Shown here: in pieces, positions 39,661 to 48,670 of the stretch | Numbering within the stretch: the stretch's first letter is position 1 | Layout of the letters: every line of letters begins with the position of its first letter | Origin: Burkholderia sp. BCC0322 | Lineage (GTDB): Bacteria; Pseudomonadota; Gammaproteobacteria; Burkholderiales; Burkholderiaceae | NCBI RefSeq assembly: GCF_902833045.1 | Contig: NZ_CADFDU010000008.1 | Coordinates: 124,001-188,000 of the forward strand | Length of the DNA: 64,000 nt | Direction: 5' to 3' | Made by a program: the position numbers and the translations under genes | Notes under the pieces: generated by a model | Database searches by the model: none | Told to the model about the DNA's origin: nothing | The model's input: only the letters and a program-made list of their open reading frames with translations

Positions 39661-40784
39661 CGTGTGGTCGTCGATTGGTCTTGGTCGGGTTCGGATGTCG
39701 CGCCCGCGGCAAGCGCGGCCGATGCGGGCAGCCCGGCTTGCGCGAGTGCGGCCAGCAGCGCACGCGCCTGATCGTGTCCGTCGGCGGCGTTGGGCCGGAA
39801 CGTGAACGTCAGCGCCCGGTTCGGTTTGTTGTAGGTCGCGCGATAGGTGCGCGCATAGGCGGGATCGTAATGCTTGTCGATCAGCTCGGTGAACAGCTCC
39901 GCCCGCGCGTCCGCATCGATCAGCGCCTTCCAGCGTGTTACCTGTTCGCGGCTATGCAGGCCGATCAGCCGATCGAGCTGCGCCTTGAAGGTGTCCGGTT
40001 CGTCGAACAGGTGCGCATAATCGTCGAGGAGGAATGCGATGCGCTCGTCGTGCGCCGCGTCGACATGCACCCACGGCCCTGCGTGAAACGCTTCGATCAA
40101 CGCGATCGGCAACTGCACGAGCCCGATCCTGCGGCTTTCCGATTCGACGAACACCGGCCATTCGGGGTCGAAACGCCCGAGTGTTTCGACGAGCCCGGAG
40201 TCGAACCCCTTCTGCGCCGGCTGCGGCTTGCCCGGAAGCGCGCCGAGCAGCGAACCGCGATGGCACGCAAGCGCCTCGAGGTCGAGCGTCTGCGCGCCGA
40301 CGTCGCGCAATGCGTTCAGCAGGCGCGTCTTGCCGCAGCCCGTATGCCCGACGAGCGCGATGTAGCGAAAGCGCGTCGGCAGCGAGTCGAGCGTCGCGCA
40401 CACCGACTGGCGGTACGACTTGTAGCCGCCGTCGAGCTGGCGCGCTTTCCAGCCGATCAGGTTGAACCAGGTCGTCATCGAGCCCGAGCGCTTGCCGCCG
40501 CGCCAGCAGTAGATCAGCGGCCGCCAGTTGCGCGGACGATCGGCGAACGTCGTATCCAGATGCCGTGCGATGTTGCGCGCGACGATCGCCGCGCCGACCC
40601 GGGTCGCCTCGTACGGCGACACCTGCCGGTACATCGTGCCGATGAGCACGCGCTCCTCGTTGCTGAGTACGGGCGCGTTCAGCGCGCCAGGGATATGATC
40701 CTCGGCGAACTCGAGCGGCGTGCGCACGTCGATGATCTCGTCGAACTCACCGGCGTGATCGAGGGTGACAAGCAGGTTCTTCAA
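39657..40784 (-). CDS. selU: tRNA 2-selenouridine synthase (SelU/MnmH)
   Basis: This 375-residue enzyme replaces sulfur with selenium at the wobble 2-thiouridine of tRNAs for Lys, Glu and Gln, through a geranylated intermediate, using selenophosphate. An N-terminal rhodanese domain carries the catalytic Cys93 in YCWRGGKRSGS. A P-loop domain follows (GHTGCGKT, 146-153). Length is normal for MnmH/YbbB. It is translationally coupled to the downstream permease gene (ATGA). Function requires selenophosphate synthetase (selD), which is not in this window. Confidence 0.93.
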   Translation of the reverse strand: MKNLLVTLDHAGEFDEIIDVRTPLEFAEDHIPGALNAPVLSNEERVLIGTMYRQVSPYEATRVGAAIVARNIARHLDTTFADRPRNWRPLIYCWRGGKRSGSMTTWFNLIGWKARQLDGGYKSYRQSVCATLDSLPTRFRYIALVGHTGCGKTRLLNALRDVGAQTLDLEALACHRGSLLGALPGKPQPAQKGFDSGLVETLGRFDPEWPVFVESESRRIGLVQLPIALIEAFHAGPWVHVDAAHDERIAFLLDDYAHLFDEPDTFKAQLDRLIGLHSREQVTRWKALIDADARAELFTELIDKHYDPAYARTYRATYNKPNRALTFTFRPNAADGHDQARALLAALAQAGLPASAALAAGATSEPDQDQSTTTR

Positions 40785-40848
40785 TTTGGCGTCGAACAGG
40801 GGCGATGCGGCTCGATGAGCCGCATGGGCGCGGAAGGCGGATTGACGA

Positions 40849-41802
40849 TTATCTCACGGGCCGGCGTCTCGGGACGCGCGCGGCGGTCGGCGGCGCCGAG
40901 GCGGCCTGCATCGCGTCGATCAGATGGTCGCGGAACGCACGAACCGACGCGGGTAGATCGCGCCCCGCCATCGTCTGCACCTGGATGCTGCGCTCGCGTA
41001 GCTGCGGGTTCGTCACGGGCACGACGACGAAGCCGTCCGCGGCGCAGCGATCGCGCACCGACAGCAGCCCCGTAAACATCACCGCGCCCGTGCGCCGTGC
41101 GTAGCCGTACATCGCCGCCGTGTTGTTGCTCGTCAGTTCGGGCTCGAGCAGCAGCCCGTCGAGCGCGCACGCGATGTCGATCAGTTGGCGCACCGTCGTG
41201 CCGGCCTCGGGCAGCACGTGCGGATGACGCGCGACATCGGCGAGCGACACCGCTTCTCGCGTCGCGAGCGGATGGTCGTGCCGCACCAGCGCGAAGATCG
41301 GCGCGCGCTCGGTGTGCTCGACACGCACGCCCTTCTCCGGCGCGAGGCTGAAGCTCAACGCGATGTCCACATCGCCGTCGCGCACCCGCCGCGTCGCGTC
41401 CGCCGGCGACACCACCCACACGGAGAAATCGACGCCCGGATGGCGCGCCTTGAAACTGGCGAGCGTGCCGGGCAGGAAATCGATCGCGAACCCTTCCGAG
41501 CATGCGATCTTCAGCAGGCTGCCGTGCAGCGCATCGAGCCCGCCGATGTCCTTCATCACGTGCTCGGCCTCGAGCAGGCTGCGCTGCGCGAACGCCAGGA
41601 GCCGCTCGCCGGCCTCCGACAGCGCCATCCCGCGCGGCCGGCGCTCGAACAGCGGTGCGCCAAGCTCGCCCTCCAGTTTCGCGATCTGGCGGCTGATCGC
41701 CGATACGGCCACGTGCAGCCGCGCGGACGCGTCACTGATCGAGCCGGTGCGCGCCACTTCGACGAAATACCGCAATGCCAGGCCATGCAGGAAAGCCGCC
41801 AT
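40849..41802 (-). CDS. LysR-family transcriptional regulator
   Basis: This 317-residue LysR regulator has an N-terminal winged helix (LRYFVEVARTGSISDASARLHVAVSAISRQIAKLE) and a two-lobe effector domain. A basic Arg/Pro tail ends the protein. It is divergent from the M20 peptidase-MFS gene pair with a 165-bp gap, so it most likely controls them. A perfect palindrome CTTTGCC-N5-GGCAAAG (41836-41854) lies in the gap. Confidence 0.88.
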   Translation of the reverse strand: MAAFLHGLALRYFVEVARTGSISDASARLHVAVSAISRQIAKLEGELGAPLFERRPRGMALSEAGERLLAFAQRSLLEAEHVMKDIGGLDALHGSLLKIACSEGFAIDFLPGTLASFKARHPGVDFSVWVVSPADATRRVRDGDVDIALSFSLAPEKGVRVEHTERAPIFALVRHDHPLATREAVSLADVARHPHVLPEAGTTVRQLIDIACALDGLLLEPELTSNNTAAMYGYARRTGAVMFTGLLSVRDRCAADGFVVVPVTNPQLRERSIQVQTMAGRDLPASVRAFRDHLIDAMQAASAPPTAARVPRRRPVR

Positions 41803-41835
41803 CGTTCTGTCTCCGCCCGGCTGCCGGCCGCGCTG

Positions 41836-41903
41836 CTTTGCCTTTTCGGCAAAGAAAGGTTCGAAATTCGATCATTGTGACAAAAAAAACGGCTTTCTAG
41901 AAT
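41836..41903 (+). promoter_or_regulatory. Divergent promoter region, lysR / M20 peptidase
   Basis: For the rightward gene, TTGTGA (41875-41880), 17 bp, then TAGAAT (41898-41903) form a good sigma-70 promoter. A palindrome CTTTGCC-TTTTC-GGCAAAG (41836-41854) lies between this promoter and the lysR start, a plausible regulator site. Confidence 0.6.
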
Positions 41904-41967
41904 CGATCGCACCTCACGCTGCAGGCACGATCCGGCGCGTGCAGCGAACCCGACCGAGGAGCACGAC

Positions 41968-43389
41968 TTGAGCCGTACCGCCGCCATCCAGCACGCGCTG
42001 AACCAGTTCGAATCCGGTGCGTTCTTCACGACCCTGAGCCGCCGCGTCGGTCTGCGCACCGAAAGTCAGGAAAGCGGCAACGATGCCGCGCTGCGCGCGT
42101 ACCTGACCGACGAGATCGCCCCCGAAGCCGCGCGCCTCGGCTTCACGTCGCGGATCGTCGACAACCCCATCGACGGCGGCGGCCCGTTCCTGCTCGCATC
42201 GCGCCACGAAGACGACGCACTGCCGACCGTGCTGATCTATGGCCACGGCGACGTCGTGCGCGGCTACGACGCGCAATGGCGCGCACCGCTGTCGCCGTGG
42301 ACGCTGACCGCCGACGGCGACCGCTGGTACGGCCGCGGCAGCGCCGACAACAAGGGCCAGCACACCATCAACCTGGCCGCGCTGGCGAGCGTGCTCGACG
42401 CGCGCGGCGGCCAGCTCGGCTTCAACGCGAAGCTGCTGATCGAGATGGGCGAGGAAACGGGTTCGCCGGGCCTCGACGCACTGTGCCGCCAGGAGCGCGA
42501 CGCGCTCGCGGCCGACGTGCTGATCGCGTCCGACGGCCCGCGCATCGCCGCCGCGCGCCCAACGGTTTTCCTCGGTTCGCGCGGCTCGGTCAATTTCAAG
42601 CTGAGCCTGCGCGCCCGCGACGGCGCGCATCACTCCGGCAACTGGGGCGGGCTGCTGCGCAATCCGGCGATCGTGCTCGCCCATGCGCTTGCGAGCCTCG
42701 TCGACGCGCGCGGCGCGATTCGCGTCGCGGGGCTGCGTCCGCCGCCGATCCCGGCAGCCGTGCGCGATGCGCTCGCCGATCTCTCCGTTGGCGGCGGTCC
42801 CGGCGATCCCGCGCTCGACGCCGACTGGGGCGAGCCCGGCCTCACCGCGGCCGAGCGCGTATTCGGCTGGAACACGTTCGAGATCCTCGCGTTCAAGGCC
42901 GGCAACCCCGAGCACCCCGTCAATGCGATCCCGCCCGCCGCATATGCGCACTGCCAGTTGCGCTTCGTCGTCGGCACCGACTGGGAAGCGCTGCATGCGC
43001 ATCTGCGCACGCACCTCGATGCGCACGGCTTCGCCGACATCGAGATCGACGTCGAACGCGGCGCCCCGGCGACGCGCGTGCCGCCGGACGATCCGTGGGT
43101 CCGCTGGGCCGTCGCATCGCTGGCGCGGACCACCGGCAAGAAGCCCGCGATCCTGCCGAATCTCGGCGGCACGCTGCCGAACGAAGTGTTCGCCGACACG
43201 CTCGGGCTGCCGACGCTGTGGGTGCCGCACTCGTACCCGGCATGCTCGCAGCACGCGCCGGACGAGCACCTGCTCGCGAGCGTCGTCAGCGAGGGGCTGC
43301 AGATGATGGCCGGCCTTTTCTGGGATCTCGGCGACGACGCGCCGACCGTTCGCCGCGCGGTGCCCGCCGCGACCGGCGCCGCCCTGTAA
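41968..43389 (+). CDS. M20 family metallopeptidase (dipeptidase/deacylase-like)
   Basis: This 473-residue cytoplasmic zinc hydrolase of the M20 family has metal-site motifs IYGHGDVV, RGSADNKGQH and IEMGEETGSPG, with the catalytic glutamate pair in EE. The dimerisation insert and the C-terminal PHSYPACSQHAPDEH metal ligand segment are present. Substrates of the family include dipeptides, N-acyl amino acids and carbamoyl amino acids; which applies here is not evident. The start is TTG at 41968, with GAGGAG seven bases upstream. It is followed 48 bp later by an MFS transporter that may import its substrate. Confidence 0.88.
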   Translation: MSRTAAIQHALNQFESGAFFTTLSRRVGLRTESQESGNDAALRAYLTDEIAPEAARLGFTSRIVDNPIDGGGPFLLASRHEDDALPTVLIYGHGDVVRGYDAQWRAPLSPWTLTADGDRWYGRGSADNKGQHTINLAALASVLDARGGQLGFNAKLLIEMGEETGSPGLDALCRQERDALAADVLIASDGPRIAAARPTVFLGSRGSVNFKLSLRARDGAHHSGNWGGLLRNPAIVLAHALASLVDARGAIRVAGLRPPPIPAAVRDALADLSVGGGPGDPALDADWGEPGLTAAERVFGWNTFEILAFKAGNPEHPVNAIPPAAYAHCQLRFVVGTDWEALHAHLRTHLDAHGFADIEIDVERGAPATRVPPDDPWVRWAVASLARTTGKKPAILPNLGGTLPNEVFADTLGLPTLWVPHSYPACSQHAPDEHLLASVVSEGLQMMAGLFWDLGDDAPTVRRAVPAATGAAL

Positions 43390-43437
43390 CGCCACCCTGT
43401 AACGCGCTTCGCCCCTTTCTCGGGACCTGCACACACG

Positions 43438-44724
43438 ATGAATACGACCACCCTGACCTCGCAGGAAGCCGCCCGCCCCAGCGCCGCGAAGATCCGGCGC
43501 ATCATCTTCGCGGCATCGATCGGCAACGCACTCGAATGGTTCGACCTGATCGTCTACGGCTTCTTCGCGGTGACGATCGCCAAGCTGTTCTTCCCCGCGA
43601 CCAGCGAAGCGACGTCGCTGATGCTCACGCTCGGCACGTTCGGGCTGTCCTACCTGATCCGGCCGATCGGCGGCTTCGTGCTCGGCGCGTACGCGGATCG
43701 CGCGGGCCGCAAGGGGTCGCTGCTGCTGTCGATCGCGATGATGATGGCCGGCACACTGCTGATCGCGCTGATGCCGACCTACGCAGCGATCGGCATACTC
43801 GCGCCGCTCGGGATCATGCTGTCACGGCTGATGCAGGGCTTTTCCGCGGGCGGCGAATTCGCGAGCTCGACCGCGTTCCTCGTCGAGCACGCACCGCAGC
43901 GGCGCGGTTTCATGTCGAGCTGGCAGTTCGCGAGCCAGGGCCTCGCGACGCTGCTCGCATCGGGCTTCGGCGCGGTGCTGACATCCACGCTGACGACCGC
44001 GCAGCTCGAAAGCTGGGGCTGGCGCGTGCCGTTCCTGTTCGGGCTCGCGATCGGCCCGGTCGGGCTGTACATCCGCCGCTACGTTGACGAAGGCGTCGAG
44101 TTCAAGACACAGGCACGCTCGGAAGCGCCCGTGCGCGAGTTGTTCGCCGATCAGAAGTTGCGGCTGCTGCTGTCGGTCGGCGCGCTCGTGATCTCGACCG
44201 CGATCAACTACATGGTGCTGTATATGCCGACCTATGCGATCAAGCAGCTCGGGCTGCCCGCGTCGACAGGCTTCGCGGCGACGCTCGCGACCGGCTTCGT
44301 GCTCACGCTCGTCACGCCGGTCGTCGGCCACCTGTCCGATCGTACCGGGCGGATCCGCATGATGGCGGTTGCGGCAATCCTGATGCTCGTCACCGTGTAC
44401 CCGACATTCGCGTGGCTCACGCGTCACGCATCGTTCGCGACGATGCTCGCCGCCCTGGTCTGGATCGGTGCGCTGAAGGCGATGTACTGCGGCGCACTGC
44501 CGGCACTGATGGCCGAGCTGTTCCCGTCGCAGACGCGCGCGACGGGGCTCGCGGTCAGCTACAACACGGGCGTCACGCTGTTCGGCGGCTTCGCGCCGTT
44601 CGTCATCACCTGGCTGATCAGCGCGACCGGCAACCGGCTGTCGCCGGCGCTCTATCTGATGGGCTGCGCGCTGCTGAGCCTCGCCGCGCTGTTCGTCGCG
44701 CGCACACGGCTCAAGATGCGATAA
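43438..44724 (+). CDS. MFS metabolite:H+ symporter
   Basis: This 428-residue twelve-helix transporter of the MHS branch shows IGNALEWFDLIVYGFFAV, the loop motif GAYADRAGRKGSLLLSI, and SRLMQGFSAGGEFASSTAFLVEHAP. It is co-oriented with and close behind the M20 peptidase gene, which suggests uptake of a peptide-like or acylated metabolite that the peptidase cleaves. The substrate cannot be stated. Confidence 0.87.
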   Translation: MNTTTLTSQEAARPSAAKIRRIIFAASIGNALEWFDLIVYGFFAVTIAKLFFPATSEATSLMLTLGTFGLSYLIRPIGGFVLGAYADRAGRKGSLLLSIAMMMAGTLLIALMPTYAAIGILAPLGIMLSRLMQGFSAGGEFASSTAFLVEHAPQRRGFMSSWQFASQGLATLLASGFGAVLTSTLTTAQLESWGWRVPFLFGLAIGPVGLYIRRYVDEGVEFKTQARSEAPVRELFADQKLRLLLSVGALVISTAINYMVLYMPTYAIKQLGLPASTGFAATLATGFVLTLVTPVVGHLSDRTGRIRMMAVAAILMLVTVYPTFAWLTRHASFATMLAALVWIGALKAMYCGALPALMAELFPSQTRATGLAVSYNTGVTLFGGFAPFVITWLISATGNRLSPALYLMGCALLSLAALFVARTRLKMR

Positions 44725-44811
44725 CGGAAGGAACGACGGCGCAGCGATGCGCCGCCGGTGCGGCCCGTCGCGGCATGGTTGCCGCGCGGGCCGCGCACCG
44801 CTTGGTTCAGG

Positions 44812-45864
44812 TCATGGCGCGGGGTTCGGCTGCCGTTCATGCAGCGCGTCGATCTCGGCGAGGATCTCGTCGGACAGCTTCACGTCAATGCTGCCGATGT
44901 TCTCCTTCAACTGTTCGAGCGACGTCGCCCCGACCAGGTTGCTGCGCGTGAACGGCCGGCTGTTGACGAACGCCAGCGCGAGCTGCGCGGGCGACAGCCC
45001 GTGACGCCGTGCGAGCGCGACATAGCGTGACGTCGCCTCGACGGCCTGCGGCTTGCTGTAACGCTGGAAGCGTTCGAACAGCGTGATGCGTGCGCCGGCC
45101 GGACGCGCGCCGTTCTCGTACTTGCCGGACAGCCAGCCGAACGCGAGCGGCGAATAGGCGAGCAGGCCGACGCCATCGCGATGCGTGAATTCCGACAGGC
45201 CGTTTTCGAACGTGCGGTTCAGCAGGCTGTACGGATTCTGGATGCTCGCGATGCGCGGCAGCCCGAGCTTCTCGGCCGCGCGCAGGAACTGCGCGACGCC
45301 CCACGGCGTTTCGTTCGACACGCCAATCGCGCGCACCTTGCCGGCCTTCACGAATTCCGCGAGCACGCCGAGGGTGTCCTCGATCGGCACCGTATAGGCG
45401 TCGTCGACCCACGGATAGGCAGGACGGCCGAACGTCGTCGTGCTGCGGTCGGGCCAGTGCAACTGGTAGAGATCGACGTAGTCGGTCTGCAGGCGCTTGA
45501 GGCTGCCGTCGAGCGCTTCGGTCAGGTTCTTGCGGTCGAACTGGTTGCCTTCGCCGCGAATATGGCGCGGATTGTGCGGCTGCCGTGCCGGCCCAGCGAT
45601 TTTCGTCGCGAGCACGATGCGCTCGCGCTGCGCGCGATGCTGCGCGAGCCAGGTGCCGATGTACGCCTCGGTGCGCCCCTGCGTTTCGGGTTTCGGCGGC
45701 ACCGGATACATTTCCGCGGCATCGATCAGCGTCACGCCCTGCCCGATCGCGTAGTCGATCTGCTCGTGCGCATCGCGCTCCGAATTCTGCTCGCCCCACG
45801 TCATCGTGCCCAGGCCGATCAGGCTGACCTCGACGCCCGAATCGCCAAGTGTGCGGTATTCCAT
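44812..45864 (-). CDS. Aldo/keto reductase (Tas family)
   Basis: This 350-residue NADP(H)-dependent oxidoreductase resembles E. coli Tas. It shows GLGTMTWGEQNSERDAHEQ near the start, the catalytic Asp/Tyr region LIDAAEMYPVPP, the lysine in VLATKIAGP, and LYQLHWPDRSTTTFG. Length and motifs are complete. It is convergent with the MFS gene and monocistronic. Confidence 0.92.
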   Translation of the reverse strand: MEYRTLGDSGVEVSLIGLGTMTWGEQNSERDAHEQIDYAIGQGVTLIDAAEMYPVPPKPETQGRTEAYIGTWLAQHRAQRERIVLATKIAGPARQPHNPRHIRGEGNQFDRKNLTEALDGSLKRLQTDYVDLYQLHWPDRSTTTFGRPAYPWVDDAYTVPIEDTLGVLAEFVKAGKVRAIGVSNETPWGVAQFLRAAEKLGLPRIASIQNPYSLLNRTFENGLSEFTHRDGVGLLAYSPLAFGWLSGKYENGARPAGARITLFERFQRYSKPQAVEATSRYVALARRHGLSPAQLALAFVNSRPFTRSNLVGATSLEQLKENIGSIDVKLSDEILAEIDALHERQPNPAP

Positions 45865-46011
45865 GCTGCTCCTGTCGCGTCGGTGGAAAGCAGGAACGCT
45901 ATCACATTGAAGCGACCGCTTCAGACCGGCGCCACCTACGCTTACAGACGGCCTTCGGCACCGGCGTGGAGGTTCACGCGCCGGCCCGAACGACGGTGTT
46001 GCCGCCCGCCG

Positions 46012-46449
46012 TTACTGCGGCCGCTGGATGAAGCAGGTCGCCGACGCATGCGCGACGATCTTGTCGTCCGCGGTCTTCAACGTGCCCTCCGCGACGCCCA
46101 GCGAACGCGACAGGTGAATCACGCGCCCTTCGGCAACCAGGTCGGCGTCGCGCGGCACGGGCCGCAGCATCTTCACGTGCAGATCGACCGTGCCGTAGCC
46201 GACACCCGCGTCCAGCATCGAATGCACCGCGCACCCCGTGACCGAATCGAGCACCGTCGCGGCGAACCCGCCGTGGACGCCGCCAAGCGGATTCAGGTGC
46301 CGGCCGTCCGCCCGCGCCGAGAACTTCACGTAACCGAGCTCGACGTCGAGCGGACGCATCGGGATCGTCTCGGAAATCGACGCGAGCGGCGCATCGCCCG
46401 ATACCGCTGCGCGCAGCAGATCGAGACCAGACAGGGAAAGCGGGTTCAT
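46012..46449 (-). CDS. PaaI-family hotdog-fold thioesterase
   Basis: This 145-residue hotdog-fold protein of the PaaI/YbgC-like group carries the active-site pattern NPLGGVHGGFAATVLDSVTGCAV (about 55-77). It should hydrolyse an acyl- or aryl-CoA thioester. The ATG at 46447-46449, with GGAGA upstream, gives the family length; a longer frame would add 20 residues. It is divergent from an HxlR regulator gene. Its promoter, TTGACA-N18-AATAAT on the minus strand, is overlapped by a palindrome shared in form with the hxlR promoter. Confidence 0.88.
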   Translation of the reverse strand: MNPLSLSGLDLLRAAVSGDAPLASISETIPMRPLDVELGYVKFSARADGRHLNPLGGVHGGFAATVLDSVTGCAVHSMLDAGVGYGTVDLHVKMLRPVPRDADLVAEGRVIHLSRSLGVAEGTLKTADDKIVAHASATCFIQRPQ

Positions 46450-46489
46450 CGGGTTGTCTCCGGGTTGAAAGCGCGTCGCCGCGCGAGTA

Positions 46490-46506
46490 AGTTCTAAATT
46501 GGAACT
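46490..46506. promoter_or_regulatory. Palindromic operator over the thioesterase promoter
   Basis: AGTTC-TAAATTG-GAACT (46490-46506) lies at the start region of the leftward promoter, whose -35 TTGACA is at 46532-46537 and -10 AATAAT at 46508-46513 (both minus strand). The same GTTC-N7-GAAC pattern recurs at 46564-46586, so it is a likely HxlR site. Confidence 0.7.
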
Positions 46507-46563
46507 CATTATTGACAGCGACGGCGGCCGTTGTCAACGTGGCCGGGCCCGTTACAACCGAAG

Positions 46564-46586
46564 GCGGGTTCTATAATCGAACCCGC
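46564..46586. promoter_or_regulatory. Palindromic operator over the hxlR promoter
   Basis: GCGGGTTC-TATAATC-GAACCCGC is a perfect palindrome with 8-base arms. Its spacer contains TATAAT (46572-46577), a perfect -10 for the rightward hxlR gene 33 bp downstream. It shares GTTCTA(A/T)A(A/T)T(T/C)GAAC-like geometry with the site at 46490-46506. Confidence 0.75.
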
Positions 46587-46618
46587 TATTTTGCTGAACC
46601 GACGCAAGAGACTCGACG

Positions 46619-47107
46619 ATGAAATGGGATGACATCGGCACGCTGAACTGTTCGGTCGCGCGTACGCTCGCCGTGCTCGGCGACCGCTGGACCATGCTGA
46701 TCCTCCGCAACGCGTTCCTCGGCTGCCGACGCTTCGACGCGTTCCAGACCCAGCTTGGCCTCACGCGCCATGTGCTGGCCGAGCGGCTCGCGCGGCTCGT
46801 TGACGAAGGCGTGCTGGTCAAGCGTGCGTATCAGGATCGGCCGCCGCGTTTCGAATATCGGCTGACGGACAAGGGCCTCGACCTCTACCCGACCCTGCTC
46901 GCGCTGACGGCGTGGGGCGACCGCTGGAAAGGCGACGGCCAGGGGCCGCCGGTGCAGTTGCGCCACCGCACCTGCGGCCATCTGATGCATGCGGTCACCG
47001 TATGCTCGGCGTGCGGCGAACCGCTCGACGCACGCGACGTGCAGCCGGAGCGTGGCCCAGGGTGGATCGCAGACGAGGCAGCCGGAGCGCCCGTGGCCGA
47101 CGATTGA
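46619..47107 (+). CDS. HxlR-family transcriptional regulator
   Basis: This 162-residue protein has an HxlR winged helix (NCSVARTLAVLGDRWTMLILRNAFLGCRRF, then LTRHVLAERLARLVDEGVL). A C-terminal extension has cysteines and histidines (HRTCGHLMHAVTVCSACGEPL) that may bind zinc, a feature seen in one HxlR subgroup. It is divergent from a thioesterase gene. Two matching palindromes lie over the two promoters, which suggests it represses both itself and the thioesterase. Confidence 0.9.
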   Translation: MKWDDIGTLNCSVARTLAVLGDRWTMLILRNAFLGCRRFDAFQTQLGLTRHVLAERLARLVDEGVLVKRAYQDRPPRFEYRLTDKGLDLYPTLLALTAWGDRWKGDGQGPPVQLRHRTCGHLMHAVTVCSACGEPLDARDVQPERGPGWIADEAAGAPVADD

Positions 47108-47448
47108 CGCAGCGTCGTGCACGCATGAATGAACGCGCGACGGGCACCGATCGTTAGTCGCGCTCGCGGTGCTGTCGCGGGCCGCATCGAGCCCGTCCGG
47201 CTGCAATCGTGCATGGCTTGCATGCCGCAATTCCGCCACCGCCGCACGCGCATTCGCATGCAGCTTTCGATCACATCCACCGATTAAACCGATCAAGCAC
47301 CCGGATATCGCACAACGCAACTTTGCGTCACCGCCTCCGCCATCGCCGGTCATCGCGATGAGTTACCCCGTCTCATCCGCACGTGACCGCGCCGCCACGT
47401 CTGCGTTACACTCACGGCCCGCTGTCTCGAAATTGTTCGCTGTCCAAG

Positions 47449-48072
47449 ATGTTGTCGCGCAATCGCCTCGCCGCTGCCTGTCTCGCCGCCTCCCTGCTCG
47501 CCACTCCGTTCGCCGCCTTCGGCAAGACGCAAAGTGAATCGCTGCTTCAGCAGGCGATCGACTTCGTTGCACGTTGGCTGCCGGCCCCCACTCACGAAGC
47601 GCCTGCGACACAGGTCGTCGAATCGGCCTTTTCACCCGACGGCGGTGCCGAAGCGCTCGTGCTGAAAGCGATCGGCGCCGCGCGCAGTTCGATCCGTGTC
47701 GCCGCCTATTCGTTCACGTCGCCGCCTGTCACGCGCGCACTGCTCGCCGCTAGGCGACGCGGCGTGAATGTCGCGGTGGTCGTCGACGACAAGGGCAATC
47801 GCGCAAAGAGCAGCAAGCAGGCGTTGAACCTGCTCGTCAACGCAGGTATCCCGACGCGCACGATCGACGCCTACGCGATCCATCACGACAAGTACCTCGT
47901 GATCGACGCCGAGCACGTCGAAACGGGTTCGTTCAACTACAGCGCGTCGGCGGCCAGCCGCAATTCCGAAAACGTCGTCGTGGTGTGGAACAACCCGCAA
48001 CTCGCGTCGCGTTATCTCACGCACTGGCAAAGCCGCTTCGACCAGGGCACGCCGTACCGCTCCAGCTACTGA
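47449..48072 (+). CDS. Secreted phospholipase D-family nuclease (Nuc-like)
   Basis: This 207-residue protein has a signal peptide (about 1-26, MLSRNRLAAACLAASLLATP) and a single PLD domain with one HKD motif, IHHDKYLVIDAEHVETGSFN. Single-HKD proteins of this size (Nuc/endonuclease group) dimerise to form one active site and cut nucleic acid. Export implies action in the periplasm or outside the cell. The ATG at 47449 begins the signal peptide, and the upstream frame is not gene-like. Confidence 0.88.
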   Translation: MLSRNRLAAACLAASLLATPFAAFGKTQSESLLQQAIDFVARWLPAPTHEAPATQVVESAFSPDGGAEALVLKAIGAARSSIRVAAYSFTSPPVTRALLAARRRGVNVAVVVDDKGNRAKSSKQALNLLVNAGIPTRTIDAYAIHHDKYLVIDAEHVETGSFNYSASAASRNSENVVVVWNNPQLASRYLTHWQSRFDQGTPYRSSY

Positions 48073-48178
48073 GGCAGGCCGCGCGGCGCGCACCACCGTG
48101 TTCGATCCGCCGTGTTGCCGATGATCGGCGAGCATGGCGCGACGTTCAATTCAGCCGAATGGCCAGCGCGCCCCGCAG

Positions 48179-48406
48179 TCAATGGATTTCGGGCGCCCGC
48201 CCGGTCGCCGCACCGGCCTGCGTCGTCGGTGCACAACGATTCGCCTGACCGCTCGCGCCGCTTGCCGAAGACGTCGACAAACCGCTGGCGCCACCTGGCA
48301 GCGCGCTGCTCACGCAAACGACGCCGAATGCCAGCGTGTTCTGAACCATCGGATAAAGAAGATACAGCGCAAACGCGAGATAGCCCGCGTACAGAAATCG
48401 AACCAT
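48179..48406 (-). CDS. Possible small membrane protein
   Basis: This 75-residue frame has a strongly hydrophobic N-terminal helix (FLYAGYLAFALYLLYPMVQNTLAFGVV) followed by a Ser/Gly/Ala-rich tail. The helix is unlike the Arg-rich products of most antisense frames here, which supports a real gene. No good ribosome-binding site is visible and I recognise no family. Treat as tentative. Confidence 0.45.
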   Translation of the reverse strand: MVRFLYAGYLAFALYLLYPMVQNTLAFGVVCVSSALPGGASGLSTSSASGASGQANRCAPTTQAGAATGRAPEIH

Positions 48407-48670
48407 GGTGCGATGGGAAGCGTTGAACGAGTGGACTCGCCCTGTTTACGGCACTGCGCCGGGCACCTTGAGGCATCGCGCCTCCGATTGCGCATCGGGG
48501 TGAAACACCATCCCATGACGCCCGCTTCTCCCCCCTTCTGCATCGATCCGCGCCAGGCCCAAACCACCCGCCGGCGGATTTGCACCGTGGCGATGCGCCG
48601 AACAATGCGCGATACTGTCCGCCATACGATCCCATGACCGGCCTCGCAGCCGGGACAAAAGACAACGCCC

